DNA from: Cyclobacteriaceae bacterium | GTDB taxonomy: Bacteria; Bacteroidota; Bacteroidia; Cytophagales; Cyclobacteriaceae | Reading direction: 5' to 3' | Length of the DNA stretch: 64,000 nt | Assembly (NCBI GenBank): GCA_020436085.1 | Contig: JAGQYM010000003.1 | Location: 1-64,000 of the forward strand | Shown here: piece after piece, positions 48,642-59,557 of the stretch | Layout: every line of letters starts with the position of its first letter | Position numbering within the stretch: position 1 is the first letter of the stretch | The notes under the pieces: model-generated | Database searches by the model: none | Seen by the model: the letters and a program-made list of their open reading frames with translations, nothing else | What the model was told of the DNA's origin: nothing | Translations under genes and position numbers: made by a program

Positions 48642-50627
48642 TTACTTCAAAAAGCGTATGAATAAAACTTCAGCCAAAAGGAATAGCAGCGCCAATATTA
48701 ATGCATACTTCCAAAGAGGAGTCCCCAAATAGCGCTCCTTGATCTCGTTACTGAAACTCTCAATGCTGGAACTCTGGAACATATTGATATGAGGGCCACC
48801 ACCGAATACTTGTGTAATCTGATCTGGCTCTATCTGCGTTAAGTCCGACTCCTTTCGATCTAGATTAAAGGCTAAAAGGTTGAGTGTATCGCGCCTGTAT
48901 AACACATCATAAAACCCTGGGCTCATCGAGAATTTTGGCATCTCCAGCAGGAAGCGATCACCTACCCTTCGCTGAGGCGGAACTATTTCCTGACTGCCAA
49001 CCATGCGAATAGGTTCGTCACCATAGACACTATCGGCTCGTAAAATGATAAGGTCATTATTCAGTGTGTAGTATCTTCTCTGTTCTGATTTCTTTGCGGC
49101 AGCCGCTATGCGGTACATCACTGGCACGAACAAGGCATTGTTATGAAATTCCGTATATGCCCTCTTCAACGGGCTTGCCAATAAAAATATCTTTCCATTT
49201 TGAGAAAGAAATGGCTTGCTGTTTCTAAATCGTAAAATGGCTGAGCGATCCGGTCCCCACTCCAACACAGGTATCGCACCCGGCATTTCCATGGTCGGAG
49301 ATCTTTCTTCAAAAACATTTTCAAAAAAAGGATTTTGAAAATCAGGCTTGTCTAAAGGTGACGACTCAGTCACAGCTGAGGCTATGAGGCCATTTAACCT
49401 AAGTAGTTGATTGTAATTATTAACATCAGGCCTGTCACCTGGAATCACCAGTACGGCACCAAGGTTATCAAGCTTTGCAGAAAGGGTTGCTGAGAGTGAA
49501 GGATCAATCGAGCTCAAACCGTTGAGCACCACAAGATCAGCTTGCGCAAGCAAACTATAATCTACATTGGAAGATTGAAATCCCTGATAACTGAATAACT
49601 GCCGATTGCCAAAAACGCGTTCGATATATGAGGCTCCCTGTTCACCTTTTACTTCTACTACTCGAATGGTCTCCGTGAAATTGAGCGTGAAGAAAAACTC
49701 GTTGTCAAAACTAATGGGATAATCCGTAAAGCTGATGCGCGCTTCATTAAGACCACGCATTCCTGATGCGATATCAAAACTGGCATCTCCTACGCTATTG
49801 GGTTCAATGTCAATCGACACCGCACCGGTTTGGATATCGTTCACGACCAGCTTCACTATCAATCCTTCAGCACGCCTGTTTCCAACATTCATCAACCGGA
49901 CGTTAACAGTATTTTTTTCTCCTCCGATTACAAAGGGGTTCTCGAGATAAACTGAATCAACAAATACATTGGATGATTGACTGAACGCAACGGGAACGAG
50001 ATGCCACTGACAAGTGGAGTCTGCTACAAAGTTGTCCGACACGCCTGCCGTTGATTTTTGAAAATCCGAAATCCAAAATATATCTGCACCAGATCTGTCG
50101 TTGCCCATTCTTTCGCTTACTTCACTTACAGTGCGTGAGATCGCAGAAAGTCTCATTTGTGTTAAGAGATCAAGTATTTCAGCTTTCGTTTTATAAGAAT
50201 TTGAATAGGACGCAAAGTCGTTGGTAATAAGCTTATATCTGGTATCAGCCGGGAAGAGTTCAACAATCTCACGAATAAAATTATTTCCCGCATCCAGTGC
50301 CCTGGTCTTTTCACCCACCTGAGCCGACATGCTAAACGAATTATCGAGATATAAGATAATGTTGCGTGCAGCAGAGACTTGTTCCTTGGCGGGTAAAAAT
50401 GGTTGAGCAAAGGCGACTACAAGAAAAAACAAGAATAGTAGTCTGGATGCCAATACCAAATACTGCTTTAACCGCCTCTTTTGAGTCGTCTCTTCCTTGA
50501 TTTGCTTTAAAAGACGGTTGTTTGAAAAAAATATTCGCGTGGTTCTACGAAAGTTGAAAAGGTGAATGATGATGGGAATGGAAAGAGCCGTGAGCGCCCA
50601 AAGAAATTGAGGGAAAGCAAAATTCAT
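48642..50627 (-). CDS. BatA-type membrane protein with vWA-like region
   Basis: 661 residues from ATG 50627 (a TTG 9 nt upstream is less likely). The N-terminal part has two membrane helices and the BatA motif FLWALTALSIPIIIHLFNFRRTTRIFFSNNRLLKQIKEE. Residues 85-210 hold a vWA-like domain with the metal-site start NIILYLDNSFSM. A long beta-rich extracellular part and a last C-terminal membrane helix (WKYALILALLFLLAEVLFIRFLK) follow. The family is common in Bacteroidota. The reader of the vWA signal is unknown. Confidence 0.85.
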   Translation of the reverse strand: MNFAFPQFLWALTALSIPIIIHLFNFRRTTRIFFSNNRLLKQIKEETTQKRRLKQYLVLASRLLFLFFLVVAFAQPFLPAKEQVSAARNIILYLDNSFSMSAQVGEKTRALDAGNNFIREIVELFPADTRYKLITNDFASYSNSYKTKAEILDLLTQMRLSAISRTVSEVSERMGNDRSGADIFWISDFQKSTAGVSDNFVADSTCQWHLVPVAFSQSSNVFVDSVYLENPFVIGGEKNTVNVRLMNVGNRRAEGLIVKLVVNDIQTGAVSIDIEPNSVGDASFDIASGMRGLNEARISFTDYPISFDNEFFFTLNFTETIRVVEVKGEQGASYIERVFGNRQLFSYQGFQSSNVDYSLLAQADLVVLNGLSSIDPSLSATLSAKLDNLGAVLVIPGDRPDVNNYNQLLRLNGLIASAVTESSPLDKPDFQNPFFENVFEERSPTMEMPGAIPVLEWGPDRSAILRFRNSKPFLSQNGKIFLLASPLKRAYTEFHNNALFVPVMYRIAAAAKKSEQRRYYTLNNDLIILRADSVYGDEPIRMVGSQEIVPPQRRVGDRFLLEMPKFSMSPGFYDVLYRRDTLNLLAFNLDRKESDLTQIEPDQITQVFGGGPHINMFQSSSIESFSNEIKERYLGTPLWKYALILALLFLLAEVLFIRFLK

Positions 50628-50750
50628 TACCGTCAAAAATAGAGAATTTACCTTTCAATAACGGAGAATTGAAAGATGAGTTATGCCGGACGCAATGAAC
50701 CACTACCGCTTGTATGAGAAGTCACCCAAGAGGCGTCAATGGCATGTCGG

Positions 50751-53150
50751 TTATTCGTTACGAAGTGTCTCCACAGGATTTACAGAAGCTGCTCTAAGTG
50801 TTCTCCACACTACAACCAGTGCAGCTACCGCAATAACAAGAACACCTGGAACGACAATATATGTCCACACCGAATCAACACGATAGGTGAACCCTTGAAG
50901 CCAGTAATTCATCAAGTAATAGGAAATGGGTACGCTAATAACAAAAGCGATCACGGTGAGTTTCAAGAAATCCTGCGACAAAGTCATGAGCAACTTTGTT
51001 AGTGACGCCCCAAGTACTTTCCGAATTCCAATCTCTTTGGTTCTGAATTTCAGTTCGAGGCTTGCAATGCCAAACAATCCAAGTAAACCGATACCACTTG
51101 AAACAATCGCAAAAAACATAAATAATCCGCCAAATCTTTTCTCACGTACATAAAGTTGCTGCACAGTGTCATCGGCAAAATAAAAGTCAAAAGGTCGATT
51201 GGGGTAAACATCTAACCATGCCTCTTTCGCCACCTCTACTCCACGATTAAGGTCTCCCATCAATCGAACAGATACTTTCTGATAAAAATAGGGCATTAAT
51301 CCCATGACAATCGGTGGCACGTTTTCACGAAGAGAGTTGAATTGAAAGTCCCCGGTCACGCCAATAACTTCTCCCACACGCACACCATCTCCCTCCTGAT
51401 CATAGCGCTTTCCAATCGCCTCCTCCGCAGTCCAGCCCATCACCTTGGCCATGGTCTCATTGATTATAACCCTCTCAACAGTGTCAAGTGGCTGATCCTT
51501 TGAAAAATTTCTACCCGCGAGTAAGTTGATTTTGTAAGTATCGAGATAGCCGTAGTCGATACCGGTAGTTAAATAATTTCTGACATCACCGCCTTCAAAT
51601 GATGCCACGATACCGTAGATCGCATCTCCAGGGCTCAACTCTGATATTGAATAACTTTGAATCTCTGATCGCAATGAAAGGCGCTCAAAGAAGGAGCTGA
51701 TTCGCGAATTTATCGAAGGGTCTCCGCGTGTGGGAATCACAATCACGTGTTCTGTGCTTAATCCAAGATCTTTGTCGAGCATATGCTGCACCTGCGAGTA
51801 AATAAGAAAACTACCTCCGACCAAAATCACGCAGACTGCGAATTGGAAAACAACTATAACCCTTCTCAAACCAATTCTTCCAGGCAATGAAAGAGATACT
51901 TTCTTCAAGCTTTGGATAGGTGAATAGCGACCAAGAACAAGTGCAGGATAAAGTCCGCCCAATATAGTTGTAAGCAAAACAGCGCTGACAATAATTAAAA
52001 TGATGGTCGACTGAATCACCGATATTGCTATATGGCTTCCAGTGATTTGATTGAAATACGGAATCATCAAATCAACCAGGCCGATCGCTAAAAACATCGA
52101 GACGCAGTTAACCAGAAATGACTCGCCTAGATACTGAATCACCATCTGCATTCTTGTTGCTCCCATTGTCTTCCTTATTCCAACCTCCTTCACGCGATTG
52201 GTAGATTGCGCGGTAGCAATGTTGGTATAGTTGATCGAAGCCAGAACGAGCACTACAAGAGCTACCGCTGCAAGAACTGAAAGCATCATTGAATCTCCCT
52301 GTTCTTCCAGCTCTCCTCGAAGTGGGTTTAAATGAATTTCATAGAGCGGTTGAAGGAACAAGCCCATATCAGATCCGAATCGCTCGTAGTAAACCGGATC
52401 TGAATAAAGCTTGGCAGATTTTAAGATGTTGTCTGCCACGACCAATGGATCAGCTCCCTCTTCCAACAAAAGATAATTATGATAATAATGAGAGTACCAG
52501 CTCTCGAGTTGATAAGTGCGAACACTCTCTTGAGGATGGGTTAGTAAGCTGGAGATGGAGGCCAGGATATTGAAATGAAAATGCGAATTGGCAGGTGGAT
52601 CGGCAATCACCCCGGTAACCGCATAGGTCATCGTTTCATCCACAACAAAAAGTTTTCCCAGCACCTGTTGATCTGCCTTGCCAAAAAACCTCTTCGCTAA
52701 CGACTCGGTCAACACCATTGAATATGGCTTTGACAAAGCAGTGGATGGATCTCCAACCAAAAGCTCATTTGAAAAAATTTGAAAGAATGTGGAGTCCGTA
52801 AAAAAGAGTTGTTCCTCAAAAACCTTATCGTCACCTTGAGCAATCAGTGACGGCAGTTGTTTGAATCGTACCACATTTTCAATTCCGGAATAGGCTTCCT
52901 TGAGTGTGAATGGCATTGCCCCTGAAGAGATACATGTCACCATCTTGCTTTCACTGATAGAGCCAAGTCCAAGGCGGTAGATTCGCTCACCTTTGGCGTG
53001 ATACCGGTCAAAGCTCAATTCGTTGACCACATACATCGAAATAAGAACAAAGCACGCAAATCCTACTACAAGGCCAATAATGTTGATGATCGAGTAAGTT
53101 CCGAACTTAAACAGATTACGGAGTGCCGTCTTCAGATAGTGGAGTATCAT
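50751..53150 (-). CDS. FtsX/MacB-type ABC permease, gene 3 of the operon
   Basis: 799 residues from ATG 53150. It has the Bacteroidota long-permease layout: N-terminal helix (IINIIGLVVGFACFVLISMYVVNEL), MacB periplasmic domain, three helices (VLAAVALVVLVLASINYTNIATAQS, etc.), a second periplasmic domain, and C-terminal FtsX helices (FGGLFMFFAIVSSGIGLLGLFGIASLELKFRTKEIGIRKVLGAS). No ATPase gene is next to it. Transport is presumably of peptides, lipids or drugs outward, or signalling to the envelope. Confidence 0.92.
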   Translation of the reverse strand: MILHYLKTALRNLFKFGTYSIINIIGLVVGFACFVLISMYVVNELSFDRYHAKGERIYRLGLGSISESKMVTCISSGAMPFTLKEAYSGIENVVRFKQLPSLIAQGDDKVFEEQLFFTDSTFFQIFSNELLVGDPSTALSKPYSMVLTESLAKRFFGKADQQVLGKLFVVDETMTYAVTGVIADPPANSHFHFNILASISSLLTHPQESVRTYQLESWYSHYYHNYLLLEEGADPLVVADNILKSAKLYSDPVYYERFGSDMGLFLQPLYEIHLNPLRGELEEQGDSMMLSVLAAVALVVLVLASINYTNIATAQSTNRVKEVGIRKTMGATRMQMVIQYLGESFLVNCVSMFLAIGLVDLMIPYFNQITGSHIAISVIQSTIILIIVSAVLLTTILGGLYPALVLGRYSPIQSLKKVSLSLPGRIGLRRVIVVFQFAVCVILVGGSFLIYSQVQHMLDKDLGLSTEHVIVIPTRGDPSINSRISSFFERLSLRSEIQSYSISELSPGDAIYGIVASFEGGDVRNYLTTGIDYGYLDTYKINLLAGRNFSKDQPLDTVERVIINETMAKVMGWTAEEAIGKRYDQEGDGVRVGEVIGVTGDFQFNSLRENVPPIVMGLMPYFYQKVSVRLMGDLNRGVEVAKEAWLDVYPNRPFDFYFADDTVQQLYVREKRFGGLFMFFAIVSSGIGLLGLFGIASLELKFRTKEIGIRKVLGASLTKLLMTLSQDFLKLTVIAFVISVPISYYLMNYWLQGFTYRVDSVWTYIVVPGVLVIAVAALVVVWRTLRAASVNPVETLRNE

Positions 53151-53159
53151 GGTCAACAA

Positions 53160-55625
53160 TTATTCAGACCTTAAACTTTTGACTGGGTTCAAATGGGCAG
53201 CACGAAGCGATTGAAAACTAACTGTGATCATTGCAATAAGAATGGCAACGCAGCCGGCTCCGATAAAAACCAGTGGTGAAATAGAAATTCTAAATGCAAA
53301 TTGGTTCAGCCAGTTCGTCATCGCCCACCATCCCAACGGTAAGGCGATCAGCACTCCAACCGAAACTAGTAACAAAAAATCTTTGGACAAAAGCCGAACA
53401 ATCTTAGTCTCGGAAGCACCCATTACTTTTCTAATGCCGATTTCCTTTGTTCTGGTCTCAACCGTATAAGCTGATAAACCAAACAAACCGAGGCAGGAAA
53501 TGAACAAAGCGATGACAGCAAATGTACCTACTACATTTCCGAGTCTGGTTTCATCCTGATACTGTTGATCTAGTTCGTCATCGAGAAAAGTGAATTCAAT
53601 TGGCACCTCAGGGATGGCCTGTCTCCAGGCCTCCCGTATTTGTGCCTCTGCTTCAGAAAATTTACCGGTCGTTAACTTCACCAAAAAGTAATTGATGGTC
53701 GGTCCGAATTCTGATCGCACAGGAGAAAAGCACGTAGGCATAAGACCATTTTTCAAATTAGCGGTATGATAGTCTTTTACCACTCCAACCACTCTGCCTC
53801 TGACATCGCTGAACAATTGTCCATTCTCTTCCGTGTAAAATCGGAGTTTCATCCCCAGAACAGTTTCGTTGGTCTTACCCAAGTACTTCACAGCTGATTC
53901 GTTCACGATAAAATTCCGATCTGTAAAGGACGGAAATTGACCTCGCATCAAAGTGCCCACACCTTCGTCATTGAATTCGCTCGAAAATCCTCGACCTGCT
54001 ATCACTGGAATGCCCATCATTTTGAAAAAGTTGGTATCAACCTGCTGATTGAACATCCAACTTTTGTCGTTGGGATTTGATCCTTCAAACTCAATCGGAG
54101 GGTTCCATCCCCTTTGAATTCCAGGTTTGCTGGTTACTCCACAAACATCCTTGATCATGGGTTGCTTCATCAATTCGTTTTTCAATGCATCGTATCGGGC
54201 ACTCGCAAACAGGCTTGACTTCAACATCACAATGTGCTCTTTATCAAACCCCAGGTTTGCATCCTTGAAGTATCGTATCTGCAGATAGGCTACTGATGTT
54301 CCAAAAATCAAGAACACAGATAGTGCAAATTGAAAAATCACTAGCGCCTTTCTAATATCGCGACCACCCGCCAGCGAAAATGAAGTTTTTAGAACCGAGG
54401 CAGGTTTAAAACCTGATAGAAACAGTGCCGGGTAGGCTCCAGACATGAAGGCAGAGAGCAGAATAATCCCAACCAACGACATCCATATCTTGGGATCATT
54501 GAACAGCGAAAAGCTCAATTGCCTCTCCAGCTGAACTCCAAACCAAGGAAGCACAAGGTCGGCAAGTAATATAGCCACGAGAAACGCAACGATGTTCATC
54601 AGAAATGACTCAAAGAAAAACTGAAAAATCAATTGCTTCCGTTCGGCACCAATCGCCTTGCGCACACCAATCTCACGGGCACGTTTTACAGCACGCGCTG
54701 TAGCAAGATTCATGAAGTTGATGCACGCCAGTATCAGAGTAAATGCCGCCACTGCAAGAAAGATGGCCACTGTCTTCATACTTCCATTTTGGCCAAACTC
54801 CCCCACCATATCTGATCTTAAATGGATATCAGTGATGGGTTGAAGCTGTGGTTTGAACTGATCAACTTCTTCTGCCTCACGATGTTTCTTCATCACCTCG
54901 GCAAACCTGGCATTTATTTCACTGACATCGCTGGGATCGCGAAGTAAGGCATACGTCCAAACAGATGGCCACCAGTGGCTGGTAAAACTTGCATTAACCG
55001 GATACTCGTGCATCACTTTAAAAGAGGCCATGCTCGTGAGAAAATCGAATTGGATGTGAGAGTTTTCAGGAATATCATGCAACACCCCTGTTACCACAAA
55101 CTCATACCCACCGTTCACATCCAATGACTTCCCTATTGGATCATCTGTTCCAAAATACTTGGTTGCCATTTCTTCGGTGATAAGCATTTTTTGAGGCTCG
55201 GCCAGACTTGTACCGATGTCACCCTTTAGAAGCGGAAAGTCAAACAGATCAAAAAAACCTTCGTCAGAAAAAATCATGTTTTCCTCACGAAATGTCTCTG
55301 TTTCCCCTTCCCTTTCCACTGCAACAAATGCAGGCACCCGCTGAAAGGATACTGACTTCTCTACTTCACCAAATTCATCCTGAACAATTTGCCTTGTCAC
55401 TCCGCCTGTCCACGCAAGATCTTTTCGCTCTTTCGTTTTTTGCACCACGCGAAAGATTCGTTCACCCTTTGAGTGAAAACGATCGAAGCTCCATTCATAA
55501 CTCACAAACAAAAGGATGACGATGCAGCAGGCAAGTCCCACAGATAGTCCCACAACATTTAAAACTGAGTACTCCTTCTGACGCATGAAGCTGCGCCAAG
55601 CTGTCTTCAAATAGTTTCTGAACAT
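53160..55625 (-). CDS. FtsX/MacB-type ABC permease, gene 2 of the operon
   Basis: 821 residues from ATG 55625. The N-terminal helix (VVGLSVGLACCIVILLFVSYEWSFDRFH), periplasmic MacB domain and the block ACINFMNLATARAVKRAREIGVRKAIGAERKQLIFQFF mark the family. It ends VSFQSLRAAHLNPVKSLRSE. It starts 18 nt after the stop of gene 1 and ends 9 nt before gene 3. The three permeases are paralogous but well diverged. Confidence 0.93.
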   Translation of the reverse strand: MFRNYLKTAWRSFMRQKEYSVLNVVGLSVGLACCIVILLFVSYEWSFDRFHSKGERIFRVVQKTKERKDLAWTGGVTRQIVQDEFGEVEKSVSFQRVPAFVAVEREGETETFREENMIFSDEGFFDLFDFPLLKGDIGTSLAEPQKMLITEEMATKYFGTDDPIGKSLDVNGGYEFVVTGVLHDIPENSHIQFDFLTSMASFKVMHEYPVNASFTSHWWPSVWTYALLRDPSDVSEINARFAEVMKKHREAEEVDQFKPQLQPITDIHLRSDMVGEFGQNGSMKTVAIFLAVAAFTLILACINFMNLATARAVKRAREIGVRKAIGAERKQLIFQFFFESFLMNIVAFLVAILLADLVLPWFGVQLERQLSFSLFNDPKIWMSLVGIILLSAFMSGAYPALFLSGFKPASVLKTSFSLAGGRDIRKALVIFQFALSVFLIFGTSVAYLQIRYFKDANLGFDKEHIVMLKSSLFASARYDALKNELMKQPMIKDVCGVTSKPGIQRGWNPPIEFEGSNPNDKSWMFNQQVDTNFFKMMGIPVIAGRGFSSEFNDEGVGTLMRGQFPSFTDRNFIVNESAVKYLGKTNETVLGMKLRFYTEENGQLFSDVRGRVVGVVKDYHTANLKNGLMPTCFSPVRSEFGPTINYFLVKLTTGKFSEAEAQIREAWRQAIPEVPIEFTFLDDELDQQYQDETRLGNVVGTFAVIALFISCLGLFGLSAYTVETRTKEIGIRKVMGASETKIVRLLSKDFLLLVSVGVLIALPLGWWAMTNWLNQFAFRISISPLVFIGAGCVAILIAMITVSFQSLRAAHLNPVKSLRSE

Positions 55626-55643
55626 CGTTTTTTTAGATTAAGT

Positions 55644-58004
55644 CTACTCGTGTCTTAAGCTTGCCGAAGGATTTACAATCGCGGATCTTACAGCCTGGTA
55701 ACTTACAGTTACTAGTGCAATACCAACTGCCAACACACCAGCGTATAAAAATGCATTCACACTTAGAGAAATGTGATATGCAAATCCATCTAACCAACGA
55801 TTTATAAAAAACAAGGAAACCGGGGCTGCTAACGCAAAAGCCACAATTACCAGCACGATGAATCCAGTTGATGCTGTGGTGAAGAGTTGAAAAAGTGACG
55901 CTCCAAAAATTTTTCGTATGCCAAATTCTTTGGTGCGCTGCTCCAGGGTAAAGGAAGCCAATCCAAACAGCCCCAGGCATGATACCAATATTGCAAGACC
56001 TGAGAAGTACTTGAAAATTGTGCCCGTCTGCTCCTCAGCTTTATACAAGTCAATGAAGTCGTCATTTAAATAAGTGTAAACGAACTCTCGACCGGGATTA
56101 AATTTTTCCCACGCTTGTTGAATGGTCGAGACTTTTGAGGATGGATTTCCCGGTTCTACTCGTATCATGGTATACCCGAGCATACCATCGTTTCGAGCAA
56201 TTGCCATTACAAGTGGTTCAATTTTTTGATGAATCGACTTAAAATGAAAATCATCAACCACTCCAATTATGCTGAATGGCACAGGTATACCCACTTGAAT
56301 TTCCTGACCAACGGGAGATTCAAATCCCATCACTCTGGCGGCCTCCTGATTGATAACAACCGCGTTTGAGTCCGCGCGATTATTTTTCATAAAGTCCCTG
56401 CCTTCAGCGATTTTGGCACCCATGGTCTTCAAATAATCGAAATCAGTAAACAGCGTGTGTATTAGGATAGCTTCGTCCTGATTTTTGCCTTCCCAACTAA
56501 TGCCACTCGTTGAGTTTTCAACATATGCCGGGTGTTGATTAGAAGCTGATACATCCACAATCCCTGATTGAGTCAATAGATCATCTTTAAACGACTTATA
56601 GTTATTACTGATCCGTGGAATCTTAATAACATTCTCTTTGTCGTAGCCAAGGTCCTTCGACCGGATGTATTCAATCTGATCATAAACGACCAAGGTTCCT
56701 GTAATCATAATCGTAGAAATGAAGAACTGAGTAATCACAAGAATTTTTCGAAATAAAGAACCTCCAGACGCCTTTACTGGCGCAGACTTTAATACCGTAG
56801 CAGGTTGAAATGCTGAGAGAAAAAAGGCAGGATAGCTACCAGCAATCAAGCCAGTGACTGTTGCAAAACCTAACAAATACAGGATCAGCTTCGCATTAGC
56901 GAAAATGTTCATGTTAAGGGTCTTTCCAGCAAGGACGTTAAACTGGGGCAACAATAAGTCAACTATGAGCACAGCCAGCACCATAGCAACAAGAGCCGTT
57001 AAAAGTGACTCGTTTAAAAACTGAAGAACAAGTTGTACCCTATTAGCGCCTATTGATTTTCGTAAACCTACCTCTTTAGCCCGGCTCATGGATCGGGCTG
57101 TCGCCAGATTCATAAAATTGATGCAAGCGATGGCCAGAATAAATATGGCAACTATCAGAAAGATCGTGACATATTGTTTATTTCCTTTCCCTCCCACATC
57201 CGCTGTGAAATAGGTCTCACCTAAATGAATGTTATCAATTGGCTGTAAAAAGACATCGGTCACCGATCGGTCTTGGTTTTTTCTAATTTGATCTTTTATC
57301 TGATCATTCAATTTCTCAACATCCGCTCCGTCACTTAACAAGACATAGGTGTACATGGTGTTGTTGCCCCAGTTGGTAGATGCATCTGGATCCCTTGAAA
57401 ATCTGTTTTCAATAGGTAGAATGAAATCAAACTGAATATGTGAATTGGTGGGGATATTTTCCAATACACCACCTACAATTGCCTGGCGATCATCACCAAT
57501 CTTGATAATCTTATTGATAGGGTCCTCATCGCCAAAGTACTTCTTGGCAAGTTCTTGAGTAATTATAATGTTATTGATATCACTTAGAGCAGTCTCGTTT
57601 GATCCCGCTGCTAAATCAAAGGAGAAAATGCTAAGGAAAGATGGGTCAACATATGCGCCAAGTTCAGTAAATTTTTGGTCCCCGTTTTGGAATATTTGAT
57701 TCGTGAACCAAAATCGGGTTGCATCCTCAACCTCCGGATATTCACTTTTGAGCGAGGGCCCTAGGGGAGCTGGTGTCACCGCAACAGGAAATACCGGTTG
57801 ACCGGCATAGTGCTGATTTTCAACTACTCGAAAAATACCATTTGTCCTTTGATGAAACTTATCATAACTCAACTCATCCGTAACATAAAGCATAATCAGT
57901 ATCACGCTGCTTAGTCCTATGGTAAGTCCAAAGAGATTGATAAGAGAGAAGAATTTTTGCCTTCTAAACTTCCGAAGCGAGATAATGATGTAGTTCTTGA
58001 TCAT
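55644..58004 (-). CDS. FtsX/MacB-type ABC permease, gene 1 of the operon
   Basis: 786 residues from ATG 58004. The open frame extends to 58163, but the residues upstream of the Met are not protein-like and lie over the promoter. The pattern IKNYIIISLRKFRRQKFFSLINLFGLTIGLSSVILIMLYVTDELSYDKFH is the family start. ACINFMNLATARSMSRAKEVGLRKSIGANRVQLVLQF and LASFTLEQRTKEFGIRKIFGAS follow. A sigma54 promoter stands 24-39 nt upstream, and the sigma54 activator gene is divergent. Confidence 0.93.
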   Translation of the reverse strand: MIKNYIIISLRKFRRQKFFSLINLFGLTIGLSSVILIMLYVTDELSYDKFHQRTNGIFRVVENQHYAGQPVFPVAVTPAPLGPSLKSEYPEVEDATRFWFTNQIFQNGDQKFTELGAYVDPSFLSIFSFDLAAGSNETALSDINNIIITQELAKKYFGDEDPINKIIKIGDDRQAIVGGVLENIPTNSHIQFDFILPIENRFSRDPDASTNWGNNTMYTYVLLSDGADVEKLNDQIKDQIRKNQDRSVTDVFLQPIDNIHLGETYFTADVGGKGNKQYVTIFLIVAIFILAIACINFMNLATARSMSRAKEVGLRKSIGANRVQLVLQFLNESLLTALVAMVLAVLIVDLLLPQFNVLAGKTLNMNIFANAKLILYLLGFATVTGLIAGSYPAFFLSAFQPATVLKSAPVKASGGSLFRKILVITQFFISTIMITGTLVVYDQIEYIRSKDLGYDKENVIKIPRISNNYKSFKDDLLTQSGIVDVSASNQHPAYVENSTSGISWEGKNQDEAILIHTLFTDFDYLKTMGAKIAEGRDFMKNNRADSNAVVINQEAARVMGFESPVGQEIQVGIPVPFSIIGVVDDFHFKSIHQKIEPLVMAIARNDGMLGYTMIRVEPGNPSSKVSTIQQAWEKFNPGREFVYTYLNDDFIDLYKAEEQTGTIFKYFSGLAILVSCLGLFGLASFTLEQRTKEFGIRKIFGASLFQLFTTASTGFIVLVIVAFALAAPVSLFFINRWLDGFAYHISLSVNAFLYAGVLAVGIALVTVSYQAVRSAIVNPSASLRHE

Positions 58005-58027
58005 AAGAGAAAATTTGTCTGCACAAA

Positions 58028-58043
58028 TGCAATGGTGGTGCCG
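58028..58043 (-). promoter_or_regulatory. sigma54 (-24/-12) promoter of the permease operon
   Basis: On the - strand CGGCACCACCATTGCA matches TGGCAC-N5-TTGCA except for the first base. GG and GC are 12 bp apart, as required. The transcription start would be near 58017, about 13 nt before ATG 58004. It lies in the gap facing the gene of a sigma54 activator. Confidence 0.75.
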
Positions 58044-58183
58044 ACTTTGAACAAGGCTATTCTGAGCCAAAATCAGCCTTTCTTTTTCGAATCTTGCGAA
58101 AGATGCCCATCCATAAAACAGGAAGTGCCCACCAATGGACACTTGATATGGCCGTGAGGCCACGCTTATCTACATTTAGGCAG

Positions 58184-59557
58184 GTGAATAAAGTGAACGC
58201 GACCATTCTCATTGTAGATGATGACGACTTCGTACTGCTGTCGATGAAGCTCATGCTCGAACAACAGTATCGGGAGGTAGTGACCACTTCGGACCCCAAT
58301 CGAATCCCTGCATTGTCGCAGCAATATAATCCCAGCCTGATTCTCCTGGATATGAATTTTCGGCAGGGCGATACCAGTTCCAACGAAGGCTTGTTCTGGT
58401 TGCGTCAGATTCTAAAACAAGGAGAAGACACACAAGTCATTCTTATGACTGCCTATGGCGAAATTCAGCTGGCGGTTGAGGCGATCAAAGAAGGGGCTTT
58501 CGATTTTATAGTTAAGCCGTGGGACAATGACAAAATACAAACCACGATCGCCAATGCAATATCACTTGGCAGGGAAAAAAAGGAAGTCCGCCAACTGAAG
58601 TCGAAGCAAAAAACACTGGCATCTGCTATTAATAGTCATTACCCAGAGCTAATTGGTGAGTCAGCGGCAATCGAGGAAATTAAAAATGCGATCGAAAAAT
58701 TAGGCAATACTGATGCCGATATCCTGATACTTGGTGAAAACGGAACTGGAAAAGAAGTCATCGCCAGAAATTTACATCGCCAGTCGAATCGTTCTTCGGA
58801 AGTGTTTATCAGTGTGGATGTCGGCTCACTTAGTGAATCAATATTCGAAAGCGAACTGTTTGGTCATAAGAAAGGGGCATTTACTGATGCTAAGGAAGAT
58901 CGAGTTGGGCGGATCGAAGCGGCAAGTGGGGGCACACTATTTCTGGACGAAATCGGAAACCTTCCACTAGGCTTGCAAAGTAAGCTCCTGACATTTTTAC
59001 AACACAAAAAAATCACTCGCATCGGCACCAACACAGAAATTGATGTCAATGTAAGAGTAATTTGTGCTACGAATTGCAATCTTAGTCAACTGGTAAAAGA
59101 GAAAAAGTTCAGAGAAGATCTCTATTTCAGAATTAACACCGTTGAACTGGTTGCTCCTCCATTAAGAGAAAGACCTGCAGATGTTCCGGTCTTAGCCAAT
59201 CACTATCTCAGGCTGTTCAGCAATAAATACCAAAAGAAGGTAGACGTCATTAACGATGAGGCTATTGACTATTTGCAACACTATGCATGGCCCGGAAACG
59301 TGAGGGAGCTGCAGCATGCAGTGGAGCGCGCCATCATCATGAGCGAAAAGGAGCAACTGACCGTTGCAGACTTCAAATTTTTGTCTGGTGAAAATGATCG
59401 CGCAGCTTCTTTCGACAATTACAATTTGGAAAACGTTGAGGCCTGGGCCATTAAAAGGGCAATCAAAAAACATGAAGGCAACATTAGCCATGCCGCCAAA
59501 GAGCTCGGGCTATCACGTGGGGCGTTGTACAGAAGGTTAGAGCGATATGGGATTTGA
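58184..59557 (+). CDS. NtrC-family response regulator with GAFTDA loop
   Basis: About 457 residues from GTG 58184 (ATG 58148 and GTG 58193 are alternatives). The receiver domain ([20 protein letters not shown]) has phospho-acceptor Asp56 in [11 protein letters not shown]. The AAA+ domain has Walker A GENGTGKE and Walker [10 protein letters not shown]. The sigma54-contact loop reads GAFTDA instead of GAFTGA. The C-terminal Fis HTH is [25 protein letters not shown]. It overlaps the kinase gene by 11 nt. It is the likely activator of the divergent permease operon. Confidence 0.93.
   Translation: MNKVNATILIVDDDDFVLLSMKLMLEQQYREVVTTSDPNRIPALSQQYNPSLILLDMNFRQGDTSSNEGLFWLRQILKQGEDTQVILMTAYGEIQLAVEAIKEGAFDFIVKPWDNDKIQTTIANAISLGREKKEVRQLKSKQKTLASAINSHYPELIGESAAIEEIKNAIEKLGNTDADILILGENGTGKEVIARNLHRQSNRSSEVFISVDVGSLSESIFESELFGHKKGAFTDAKEDRVGRIEAASGGTLFLDEIGNLPLGLQSKLLTFLQHKKITRIGTNTEIDVNVRVICATNCNLSQLVKEKKFREDLYFRINTVELVAPPLRERPADVPVLANHYLRLFSNKYQKKVDVINDEAIDYLQHYAWPGNVRELQHAVERAIIMSEKEQLTVADFKFLSGENDRAASFDNYNLENVEAWAIKRAIKKHEGNISHAAKELGLSRGALYRRLERYGI

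Noticed and set aside
58005..58163. 5' extension of permease gene 1
   Set aside because: The residues are not protein-like and the sigma54 promoter lies in it; ATG 58004 is the normal family start.
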